Assembly: GCA_013284265.1 (NCBI GenBank)
Contig: JABTBR010000025.1
Coordinates: forward strand, 32,481 to 96,480
Source: Oxalobacteraceae bacterium
Lineage (GTDB): Bacteria; Pseudomonadota; Gammaproteobacteria; Burkholderiales; Burkholderiaceae_D
DNA: 64,000 bases
Reading direction: 5' to 3'
The translations under genes and the position numbers were made by a program. The notes beneath the pieces were generated by a model that saw only the letters and a program-made list of their open reading frames with translations, was not told the origin of the DNA and did not search any database. The first letter of the stretch is position 1, and each line of letters starts with the position of its first letter. Of this stretch, positions 55,292 to 64,000 are shown piece after piece.

Positions 55292-58144
55292 ATGCAGACG
55301 CAGATGATCCGCCGGGGTGGTGAAGCTCTCGTTCTCGCCCTGATCTATTACATTACCGCACGATTAGGCTTGCTGCTGGCCCTTTCGTCGGGATACGCCG
55401 CCCCCATCTGGCCTGCCGCGGGAATTGCACTGGCCGCGGTCCTCATCTTCGGCAATCGCCTTGCGCCCGGTATTTGGCTGGGGTCGTTTCTAGCCAGTCT
55501 CCCGATCTCATTCGATGCGAGCACCACCGCTTCGCTCGCGAAGTCGCTGCTCTTGCCAGCCGCTATCGGCACCGGCGCCACCCTGCAGGCCATCGCTGGC
55601 GCGTACCTGATTCGCCGCTTCGTGGGTTTTCCGACGCCACTGGAGCGGACCCAGGATGTGATCAGGTTTCTCGCCCTAGGCGGGCCGGCCACTTGCGTGA
55701 TCAGTGCGAGCGTCGCCGCGGCAACGTTGCTACTCGTTGGTAGGGTACCGGCATACAATTATGCTTTTACATGGTGGGCCTGGTGGGTCGGGGATGCGAT
55801 TGGCGTACTGGTGGCAACGCCGGTCGCGCTGACTTGGTTCGGGCAGCCGCACGCGCTCTGGCGGCGCCGGCGCAAGACCGTGGCACTCCCGATCTGTCTG
55901 GCGTTTTCAGTGATCCTCGTGGTTTTTGCCGCAGGCAACGAGCCGATTTTTTCCGCCCCCCGCACCTGGGTTGCCTGGTTCGTGCTTGCCGGCGGAATGG
56001 CGTTCACGGGATTGCTCGGCGCGTTCCTGCTCGTGACAAGCGGCCATGCCATGGTGATCGAGCAATTGATCGCCCTACGCACGGACGACCTTTTGCGAGC
56101 GCGCCAGGCCGAGCTGACCGCACGCCAGCTGGCTGCCATCGTCACATCTTCCGATGACGCCATCATCCGCACGGCGCTGACCGGCACTATCGTCTGCTGG
56201 AACGCCGGCGCCGAGCGCATGTACGGCTACAGTGCCGACGAGATGCTCGGCCAACCGATTTCCATCCTGGCCCAGCCCGAGCTGGCCGACGAGACTATGG
56301 GTATCTTGGCGCGCCTGGCGCGCGGTGAGCGGGTCGAACACCTCGAAACCGTGCGGATTCGCAAGGATGGCCGCGGCATCGACGTGTCGCTGACCGTCTC
56401 GCCTGTCCATGACGCGCAAGGCACCGTAATCGGCGCGTCGGCGATCGCGCGCGACATCACCGAACGCAAGCGCACCGAGCAAGCCTTGCGGCACAGCGAA
56501 GCGCGAATCCGGCGCCTGGTTGACGCCAATATCATCGGCATCTTTATTGGCGAACTCAATGGCCGCATCAGTGAAGCGAATGACGCCTTCCTGAACATTT
56601 CCGGTTATTCAAGGGAAGACGTCTTGGCCGGGAAGTTCCGCTGGACCGACATGACGCCGCAGAAATACCACGCGGCCGATGAGCATGCCCTTGAAGAACT
56701 CAGGAAGACCGGGCGCAGCACGCCATTCGAGAAGGAATACATCCGCAAGGATGGCAGCCTGATTCCGGTACTGTTGGCCAGCGCCCTGTTCGAAGGATCC
56801 GAAGACGAGGCAGTCAGCTTCGTACTCGACCTGACCGAGCGCAAGCACGCCGAAGAGCGCATCCACCATATGGCCGACCACGATGCCTTGACGGGATTAC
56901 CCAATCGCGCCTTGTTGCAGGACCGTATGCATCAGGCGATTGCCTTTGCGCATCGCACCCGGCGCCGGGTGGCCGTCATGTTCATCGACCTCGATTATTT
57001 CAAGAATATCAACGACTCGCTCGGCCACCACATCGGCGACCAGGTATTGAAAATGGCTGCGACGCGCTTGCAGCAATGCCTGCGCGAAGGCGATAGTGTC
57101 GCCCGGCTCGGTGGCGACGAATTCGTCCTTATCCTGCCTTTGCTGGGCGACAGCGGCGATGCCGCGTGGGTGGCGCGCAAGGCGCTCGATACCTTGACGC
57201 GATCGTTCAGCGTCGAGGCCAACGAGTTGCATCTGGGCTGCAGCATCGGCATCAGCATCTATCCCGATGACGGCCACGATGTCGACTCGCTGATGCGCAC
57301 CGCCGATACCGCGATGTACCATGCAAAGGAAATGGGACGCGGGAATTTTCAGTTCTTCACTGCCGCCCTCAACCAGGCAGTGCAGCAGCGGCTCGACGTG
57401 GGCAAGCGCTTGCGCCAGGCCCTGGCCCAGGATGAATTCATTCTGCATTACCAGCCGCAGGTGGAAATGGAAACTGGCAAGACATTTTCCACCGAAGCTT
57501 TGTTGCGGTGGAAGCAGCCGGGAAAGGAACCGATTTCCTGTGGCGACTTCATCGCGAACGCAGAAGAGTCCGGTCTAATCGTACCGATCGGCGAGTGGGC
57601 ATTACGCCAGGCTTGCCGCCAGCTGAAAGTCTGGCACGATGCCGGCCACCCGGAGTTGAGAATGGCAGTCAACCTATCGCCGCGGCAACTTGAGCAAGCC
57701 GATTTCTGTTCCTTGGTAGAGCAAATCCTGCATGAAGCAGGCATTCCCGCCACCTCCCTCGAACTGGAAATTACCGAAGGCATGCTGATGCAGCGCAGCG
57801 AATACAATTTCGCCACGCTGACCCAGTTAAGTGACATGGGAGTCCAACTGTCGGTGGACGATTTTGGAACAGGGTATTCTAGCCTCGCCTACTTGCAGCG
57901 TTTTCCAGTGCATGCGATCAAGATCGACCAGTCGTTTATACGCGACATAGGCAAAAACGAAAATGACACCACGCTGGTCACGGCCATCATTGCGATGGCT
58001 GACAGCCTGCGACTGAAGGTGATGGCCGAAGGTGTGGAAACGCTCAAACAGGCCCGGTTTCTCATGGCACATGGCTGTCACGAAGCCCAGGGCTTCTATA
58101 ACAGCAAAGCCCTGCCGGCGGATGCCATGGCGGAATTATTCTGA
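55292..58144 (+). CDS. MASE1-PAS-GGDEF-EAL cyclic-di-GMP protein
   Basis: 950 residues from the ATG at 55292, behind GGAGG. An N-terminal MASE1 sensor of about eight helices (to about 265) is followed by a short helical linker, two PAS/PAC domains (about 285-530), a GGDEF domain and an EAL domain. The cyclase site GGDEF with I-site REGD is intact, and the phosphodiesterase site has [10 protein letters not shown] and DDFGTGYSS. Both activities are possible. MASE1 ligands are not known. Single gene with no obvious operon partner. Confidence 0.92.
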   Translation: MQTQMIRRGGEALVLALIYYITARLGLLLALSSGYAAPIWPAAGIALAAVLIFGNRLAPGIWLGSFLASLPISFDASTTASLAKSLLLPAAIGTGATLQAIAGAYLIRRFVGFPTPLERTQDVIRFLALGGPATCVISASVAAATLLLVGRVPAYNYAFTWWAWWVGDAIGVLVATPVALTWFGQPHALWRRRRKTVALPICLAFSVILVVFAAGNEPIFSAPRTWVAWFVLAGGMAFTGLLGAFLLVTSGHAMVIEQLIALRTDDLLRARQAELTARQLAAIVTSSDDAIIRTALTGTIVCWNAGAERMYGYSADEMLGQPISILAQPELADETMGILARLARGERVEHLETVRIRKDGRGIDVSLTVSPVHDAQGTVIGASAIARDITERKRTEQALRHSEARIRRLVDANIIGIFIGELNGRISEANDAFLNISGYSREDVLAGKFRWTDMTPQKYHAADEHALEELRKTGRSTPFEKEYIRKDGSLIPVLLASALFEGSEDEAVSFVLDLTERKHAEERIHHMADHDALTGLPNRALLQDRMHQAIAFAHRTRRRVAVMFIDLDYFKNINDSLGHHIGDQVLKMAATRLQQCLREGDSVARLGGDEFVLILPLLGDSGDAAWVARKALDTLTRSFSVEANELHLGCSIGISIYPDDGHDVDSLMRTADTAMYHAKEMGRGNFQFFTAALNQAVQQRLDVGKRLRQALAQDEFILHYQPQVEMETGKTFSTEALLRWKQPGKEPISCGDFIANAEESGLIVPIGEWALRQACRQLKVWHDAGHPELRMAVNLSPRQLEQADFCSLVEQILHEAGIPATSLELEITEGMLMQRSEYNFATLTQLSDMGVQLSVDDFGTGYSSLAYLQRFPVHAIKIDQSFIRDIGKNENDTTLVTAIIAMADSLRLKVMAEGVETLKQARFLMAHGCHEAQGFYNSKALPADAMAELF

Positions 58145-58541
58145 TGCGCTCGAACGCAGTAGTCAACACTACTTCACATTGCAGGCTCACCTCTTCATCG
58201 GGTCACGCGTCGCGATGCGCAAAGCCACCGCGTTGCGGGTCGGCAGCCGCGGAGATCCAGTGCCGCAAGCTGCCCTACAATTCAGGACATATGCGCACAG
58301 TCGCCGTCTGAGCCGGCAAAATGGTGCGGTCGCCTTCCGACGACAATGGTAGCCATGGCGCACACGCCACCACCGGCATGGCCGGATCATCGTCAGGCGC
58401 ACGGCGAAATGACCCGCTGTTCACGCGGTGCTAGGATAGCCATGGAGAGCCACCCAAGGTCGCCGGATCCTACATTATTTTTGATCGCATAGAACCTTTT
58501 GTATCCGCGCAGGCATTAACAGGCAATATGGAGGAAGGTGC
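58145..58541. other. Gene-free stretch before the ECF sigma gene
   Basis: 397 bp with no convincing coding sequence. The last 100 bases are AT-richer (TTATTTTTGATCGC...) and should hold the promoter of the sigma cassette; no autoregulatory ECF motif could be assigned. Confidence 0.4.
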
Positions 58542-59122
58542 ATGCCGCTTGAACGGGGCCAGCGGGCCAGCGTCACGCCCGAAACGGACGAAATACGGCT
58601 GATAGACAGAATCGCTGCCGGGGACAAACTCGCCTTTGAAACGCTATACCGCCGCTACTTCCCCCGCCTGAGCCGCTTCCTGGGCCGCATGACGCGCAGC
58701 GCGGCGCTGATCGAGGAGCTGACCAACGACACCATGCTGGTGGTCTGGCAAAAAGCGGCCAGCTTCGATGGCAGTTGCAAGGTGTCGACATGGATCTTTT
58801 CAATCGCCTACCGCAAGGGCTTGAAAGGAATCAAGCTCAGCGACGAACCGCTGGAATCCGATGCCGAGTTGTATATGGACCCGGGCGAGACCGGTCCGGA
58901 ACAGGAGCTGAACCGGCGGCAATTGCGCCGGCAGGTCGAGCATGCCTTGAACCAGCTGCCGCTGGCGCAAAGGCTGGTCATGGTGCTGACCTATTATCAT
59001 GAGATGGCTTATGGCGACATCGCGGACATCCTGGACTGTCCGGTCAACACGGTCAAAACCCGCATGTTCCACGCGCGCCATCGTTTAAAAGATTTGCTGC
59101 CGAACGAAAAAGGACACTTGCC

Positions 59123-59126
<4 letters not shown>
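58542..59126 (+). CDS. ECF-type RNA polymerase sigma factor
   Basis: 194 residues from the ATG at 58542, behind GGAGGAAGG. Region 2 (AFETLYRRYFPRLSRFLGRM, then VWQKAASFDG) and region 4 (LPLAQRLVMVLTYYHEMAYG, DILDCPVNTVKTRMFHARHR) are complete, and no extra domain is present. Its stop overlaps the anti-sigma start (59123-59126). Together with the next three genes it forms a signalling and export cassette. Confidence 0.93.
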
Positions 59127-59919
<793 letters not shown>

Positions 59920-59923
<4 letters not shown>

Positions 59924-61365
59924 ATTCGCCGCAGTGGTTTGCCGGATTCCTATTTCGCGGGAGCGCAGTGCGCTCGCGCGGCAAGGCACAGCCTTCACCA
60001 AGCGTGCCGCCGCCGAGATGGGCAAGCGCACTGGCGACGGCGTCCATTTTAGCGATAACGTTGGCGTTGGCTACGGCCGCATTTTGCCAACCGGCACAGG
60101 CGCAGGCACCTTCCGATGCAAGCGCAACCGCTTCGACTCTCAAGCAACAAAGCGGAGCCGCACTTTCGCCGGCGCCGATACCGCCAGCCGCCCAGGATGC
60201 CAGCACGGAAAGCGGCGAGCGTAAACTAATGCTGATGCTGCGCCTGCCCCTTGCCCACTTCCGCCCGGACGCCAGTTATGGCGGACGCTACATGGACGAC
60301 GCGGGCCACAGCGCTCGCCGGCGCCATGCCGAGGAACTGGCCAAAAAACACGGCCTGCAACTGCTCGATGACTGGGCCATGCCCACTCTGGGCCTGGATT
60401 GCTACGTGGTGCAATACCCCAAAGACGCCGCGCCCGAGCGCCTGATCGCGCTGCTGGAAAGCGATCCCGAGGTGCAATGGGTGCAGCCTGTCGCGCGTTT
60501 TCGCGGCATGGATGGCGGCGATGCGCTCTACCCTGTGCAACCCGGCGCCAAATTCTGGCGCCTGAGCGAGCTGCATCAACTGACCACCGGCCGCAACGTC
60601 ACCATCGCCGTGATCGACAGTGGCATCGACAGCAGCCACCCTGACCTGGCCGGGCAAATCGCCCTCAGCCAAAATTTTGTCGGCACCAGCCCCCTGCCAG
60701 CCGAACCCCACGGGACCGCCGTCGCAGGCATCATCGCCGCGCGTACAGGCAACGGCGGCATCGTCGGTGTCGCGCCGCAGGCCAGGCTGATGTCGCTGCG
60801 CGCCTGCTGGGAAACCGCCAGCCACACCAGCCTGTGCGACAGTTTTACACTTGGCAAAGCACTCAACTACGCGATCCTGCAGCGCGCCAAGGTCATCAAT
60901 CTGAGTCTGGCTGGGCCACAGGACCGCTTGCTCGCCCGCCTGCTCGATGCCGCCAGTGCCCAAGGCATCGCTGTGGTGGGAGCGCTCGACCCGCTGGCTG
61001 CCACACAGGGCTTTCCCGCCAGCCATCCAGCCGTGCTGGCGATCGCCGCCCAGCCCGGCATCGGCGCCGTGCCCGCTGGCGCCCTGCTCGCACCTGGGAA
61101 GGACATTCCCGCCACCGTCCCGGGTGGACGCTGGCAATTCGTCAGCGGCAATTCCTATGCGACCGCGCATGTGTCCGGCATGGTCGCCCTGCTACTGCAA
61201 TTACGGCCAAACACCGCGCCAGCCCAACTACGTCAACTGCTGCACCCCATCGCAACGCACAACGCTGCTACCATCGATGCATGTGCAACCGTCACCCGAC
61301 TGACTGGCGCCTGCTCCTGCTCGTGCGCCCTGAACGCCTCCCGGCAAAGCGGCAGTGGCCCGTGA
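59920..61365 (+). CDS. S8-family subtilase with unusual oxyanion region
   Basis: 481 residues from a TTG at 59920 that overlaps the anti-sigma stop; GGAG lies eight bases upstream. A long n-region precedes the hydrophobic signal (about 36-57), followed by a propeptide-like domain (about 100-195). The catalytic triad is Asp233 (VIDSGID), His264 (HGTAVAGI) and Ser412 (GNSYATAHVSG). At the place of the oxyanion Asn (AAGN in subtilisin) the sequence reads GALDP, so that Asn appears absent. Exported protease, probably linked to the sigma/anti-sigma pair by regulation or substrate. Confidence 0.85.
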
Positions 61366-62096
61366 GGGCGCGCATCCGCGCTTCAATTCCGCCACACCCG
61401 CCGGCGCTATTGGCTTTGCTGTCGGTGCTGGCGCTCGCCTGCACGCCAGCGCTTTCCCATGCTCAAGCCAGCTGGAGCGGCAACGCCAGCTGGCTGTCGG
61501 ACTACCGCTTTCGCGGCCAGCCCCTCAGCGATGGCAAGGCCACGCCGCAACTGAATATCAACCTCGACAGCGCCGCCGGCTGGTATCTGGGCGGATTCGC
61601 CAGCGGCGTCACCGTCGGCGAGCGCGACGGCGCGCAGATACTGGGCTACGCCGGCTACGCCTGGCGCGGCGGCGACGGCTGGAGCTGGGATGGGGGCTGC
61701 ACGCAGACCGTCTATACCCGCCTGCGCAATGCCGATTACCTGGAATGCTACGGCGGCGCCAGCGCCGGGAACGTGAGCATGCGTCTGTACTACGCGCCGC
61801 ATTATCTGGGTCGCGACGCGCGCACCCTGTATGGTGAAATCACGCTGCTATATCCGCTGCATCCGCGCATCAGTTTACTGGCGCATGCCGGCCTGCTGCA
61901 CACCTTGTCCGGCACGGCGGCGCCCGGCATACCGGAACGCAATCGCTACGACGCACGCCTTGGCCTGAGCTTCAGCGCCGGCGACTGGAGCGCGCAGTTG
62001 GTACGCACCATCAGCGAGTCCGATGCGCTGCGCTACAGCCGCTATGAGCAGCGCTCGGCGCAGGCCTGGGTCGCCAGCATCGGCTATGCCTTCTGA
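61362..62096 (+). CDS. TorF-family outer-membrane protein
   Basis: 244 residues from a GTG at 61362 that overlaps the subtilase stop (GTGA). Signal peptide (ALLALLSVLALACTPALSHA), then SWSGNASWLSDYRFRGQPLS, the signature of the TorF/Gcw_chp (TIGR02001) barrel family, ending in Phe. These are putative porins of unknown cargo. Fourth gene of the overlapping sigma cassette. Confidence 0.85.
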   Translation: MRARIRASIPPHPPALLALLSVLALACTPALSHAQASWSGNASWLSDYRFRGQPLSDGKATPQLNINLDSAAGWYLGGFASGVTVGERDGAQILGYAGYAWRGGDGWSWDGGCTQTVYTRLRNADYLECYGGASAGNVSMRLYYAPHYLGRDARTLYGEITLLYPLHPRISLLAHAGLLHTLSGTAAPGIPERNRYDARLGLSFSAGDWSAQLVRTISESDALRYSRYEQRSAQAWVASIGYAF

Positions 62097-62208
62097 CTTC
62101 AAGCACTAAATCGCGAGCAACTATATATCTGCGTTGAATTGAAACCTTTCTGGGGTGCGTGGGAATTCACTGCGGCATACACCACTGTTTCCCTTGAAAG
62201 GATTTACC

Positions 62209-63336
62209 ATGAACGCACAGCACCGCGCTTCCCGCACGCGCGCCACTATCCTGTGGAGCAGCATCGCACTGGCCGCAACCCTGAGCGCATGCGGCGGCGG
62301 CTACGGCGGCGGCGACAACTACATGCCGCCCACAACGCCGCCCGTCACCGCGCTACCCGTTGCCGCCAGCACCTTCGCCGTCAGCAGCCTGGTCAGCGAC
62401 AGCGCCAGCGGCGCGGCCCACAGCGACGCCAGGCTGCTCAACACCTGGGGCATCGCCTTCAATCCGAACGGCTTCGTCTGGGTCGGCAATAATGGCAGCA
62501 ATAGCTCCACCCTGTACGATGGCAATGGCGTACCGCAATCCCTGGTCGTCAGCACGCCCGCCGCGCCAACCGGCATCGTGTTTAACAGCAGCAGCGACTT
62601 CAAGGTCAGCCTGAACGGCGTCAGCGCCGCCAGCCCCTTCATCTTCAGCACCGAAGGCGGCGCCATCGCGGCCTGGTCGCCGTCTGTCAGCCTGAACAAC
62701 GCTATCCAGGTGGTCGACGGCGGCGCCGGCAAGGCGGTGTACAAGGGATTGGCGATCGCCAGCTATAACGGCGCGAACTATATTTACGCCAGCGACTTCC
62801 ACAACGGCCGCGTCGATGTCTTCGATGCCAGCTTCAACAAGGTCACACTGCCCGGCAGCTTCATGCCGCCATCGTTGCCGGCCAGCTATGCGCCCTTCGG
62901 CATCCAGGCGCTGGGCGGCAAGATCTACCTCAGCTTCGCGCAGCGCGGGGCCGCCGGGGATGATGATGTGCATGCGGCCGGCGCCGGCATCGTCGATGTC
63001 TTCGACACCGCGGGCAATTTCCTCAAGCGGCTGGTGTCCGGCGGCGCGCTGAACGCGCCCTGGGGTTTGGCGATGGCGCCGGCCAACTTCGGTGCCGTCA
63101 GCGGGAAATTATTGGTGGCCAATTTCGGCGACGGCAAGATCAATGCCTATGACCCGGAGACCGGCGCGGCGGCTGGCGCCCTCGGCGACGCCGCCGGCAA
63201 GGCTTTGGTGATAGACGGTTTGTGGGGCATCGCCTTCGGCAATGGCTTGAACAGCCAGCCCGCCAACACCCTGTTCTTCACCGCTGGTCCGGCCGACGAA
63301 ACCCATGGCCAGTACGGCCGCATCGACGTGAAGTGA
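62209..63336 (+). CDS. TIGR03118 family secreted protein (lipoprotein)
   Basis: 375 residues from the ATG at 62209 (AAGGA upstream). Lipoprotein signal ending LSACGGG, a Gly/Pro linker, then a beta-propeller-like TIGR03118 domain: LLNTWGIAFNPNGFVWVGNN, PFIFSTEGGAIAAWSP, IYASDFHNGRVDVFDASF and APWGLAMAPANFG. The family is found in exopolysaccharide/PEP-CTERM-type bacteria, but this copy has no PEP-CTERM sorting tail. It follows the sigma cassette by 112 bp and may be an additional target. Confidence 0.87.
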   Translation: MNAQHRASRTRATILWSSIALAATLSACGGGYGGGDNYMPPTTPPVTALPVAASTFAVSSLVSDSASGAAHSDARLLNTWGIAFNPNGFVWVGNNGSNSSTLYDGNGVPQSLVVSTPAAPTGIVFNSSSDFKVSLNGVSAASPFIFSTEGGAIAAWSPSVSLNNAIQVVDGGAGKAVYKGLAIASYNGANYIYASDFHNGRVDVFDASFNKVTLPGSFMPPSLPASYAPFGIQALGGKIYLSFAQRGAAGDDDVHAAGAGIVDVFDTAGNFLKRLVSGGALNAPWGLAMAPANFGAVSGKLLVANFGDGKINAYDPETGAAAGALGDAAGKALVIDGLWGIAFGNGLNSQPANTLFFTAGPADETHGQYGRIDVK

Positions 63337-63360
63337 GCGGCAAACGCGCGCGACGGACAA

Positions 63361-63906
63361 TCAGCCCTTGCCCTCGGGGGAGGACAGGAAGCTGAAGCCG
63401 CTTGGGTATGCATGGAAGCCGTCGAAGTCCTGCTTACCCACCGGCACGCCCTGGCTGCGCAAGATCGCATGGGCCATACACAGGTGGAAGAAGAAGTTCG
63501 GCATCGCGTAGTTGCTCACGAAATCGGCGCCGCTGAAGTTGTGGGTAGCGAAGCCGGCCGTGGTCTGCACCGGGACCTCTTCAGCGCCGGCGATGGCGTC
63601 CGGGTCCACCTGGGCCAGGAACAGCAGCGTCGCATCGATCCGCTCGCGCAGTGCGGTCCAGTCGCGGTCGCCGCCCGCCAACTGCGGCGGCTCCAGGCCC
63701 AGCAAGGGACAGCAGGCGCGCACGGTGAAGCCGCAGGCGATGGTCACTTGCTGAGCGAAACCGAACATATCCTCGGCCAGCGCAGCCTTCAGCACCGGCT
63801 TGCCGGTGCTTTGTTCGTAGTTGTCGGCCACATCGACCAGGGTACGCAGACACTGCAGATAATGCTGGAACACGGGCACGGAAGCGGAATACAAAGTCAT
63901 GCTCAT
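63361..63906 (-). CDS. DUF1993 family protein
   Basis: 181 residues of the DUF1993/DinB-like four-helix family: SVPVFQHYLQCLRTLVDVAD, LAEDMFGFAQQVTIACGFTV, and a C-terminal NFFFHLCMAHAILRSQGVPV followed by KQDFDG. Cytoplasmic, function unknown. Converges on the TIGR03118 gene with 24 bp between. Confidence 0.87.
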   Translation of the reverse strand: MSMTLYSASVPVFQHYLQCLRTLVDVADNYEQSTGKPVLKAALAEDMFGFAQQVTIACGFTVRACCPLLGLEPPQLAGGDRDWTALRERIDATLLFLAQVDPDAIAGAEEVPVQTTAGFATHNFSGADFVSNYAMPNFFFHLCMAHAILRSQGVPVGKQDFDGFHAYPSGFSFLSSPEGKG

Positions 63907-63959
63907 GGCACTCCAAAATTGAATGTTTCTTTACGGATTGCGGGGATGTTGGCGCCTTT

Positions 63960-64000
63960 AAAACCCACGGCGTAACCCTGGGGTCTGACCCGGCGGGTCA
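63960..64000. repeat. Palindromic intergenic element, copy 3 (cut by window end)
   Basis: Left arm AAAACCCACGGCGTAA and the core GGGGTCTGACCCGGCGGGTCA match copies 1 and 2; the right arm lies outside the window. Confidence 0.75.

Overview
The window looks like a chromosomal segment of a Gram-negative, high-GC betaproteobacterium, most likely Oxalobacteraceae (Massilia, Duganella or Janthinobacterium type). The evidence is the guaA-guaB and rnfH-ratA-smpB core neighbourhoods, betaproteobacterial porins, many LysR regulators and TonB- and cyclic-di-GMP-related genes, and a palindromic GGTCTGACCC intergenic element. The genus is inferred from gene content and style, not from a marker gene.

Region by region. 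1-810 is the end of an SDR epimerase of the D-erythronate dehydrogenase type. 909-7866 is a leftward L-rhamnose operon (rhaD-rhaI-rhaR-rhaK-lldD) that takes rhamnose to DHAP plus L-lactate and on to pyruvate. A cluster of TGATTGA half-sites lies in front of it. 7974-10372 is a leftward SMP-30/MFS pair. 10497-14805 is a LysR gene divergent from vanA-vanB-fdhA, that is, vanillate O-demethylation followed by removal of the formaldehyde. 15179-29687 is a carbohydrate uptake and hydrolysis district: a GH3 beta-glucosidase, a diguanylate cyclase, two tandem paralogous LysR genes, a TonB-dependent receptor, a GH78-like hydrolase with an MFS carrier, a porin and small periplasmic binding proteins.

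29700-41400 is the accessory, partly decayed part. It holds a Cache protein, a 32-codon ORF coupled to an MFS gene, an AraC regulator, the stump of an SDR gene, and a protein joining a [2Fe-2S] ferredoxin domain to the tail of an [FeFe]-hydrogenase (L3 motif and small-subunit region) and an NTF2-like domain. It continues with a truncated Cache sensor, a PAS-GGDEF-EAL protein, a SagB-type nitroreductase, SEC-C/pRiA4b fragments, and a HigB/HigA-like toxin-antitoxin pair followed by the stump of a second HigA. Two near-identical FNR-like boxes in this stretch suggest oxygen control.

41571-44786 is guaBA. 45642-50013 is a gluconate cassette (LacI-type regulator, gluconokinase, MFS carrier, porin) with a clear promoter and operator. 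51087-51306 is a strictly phased array of twenty 11-bp units just after rnfH-ratA. 52113-54949 holds smpB, two lipoprotein genes (one FlgO-like) and a sirtuin. 55292-58144 is a MASE1-PAS-GGDEF-EAL protein. 58542-62096 is a tightly overlapping ECF sigma, anti-sigma, subtilase and outer-membrane protein cassette, followed by a TIGR03118 protein and a DUF1993 protein.

The most unusual item is the ferredoxin/[FeFe]-hydrogenase-tail/NTF2 fusion at 33838-34902. The 11-bp array at 51087-51306 and the ECF-subtilase cassette come next. No rRNA, tRNA, CRISPR array, intact insertion sequence or prophage was recognised.
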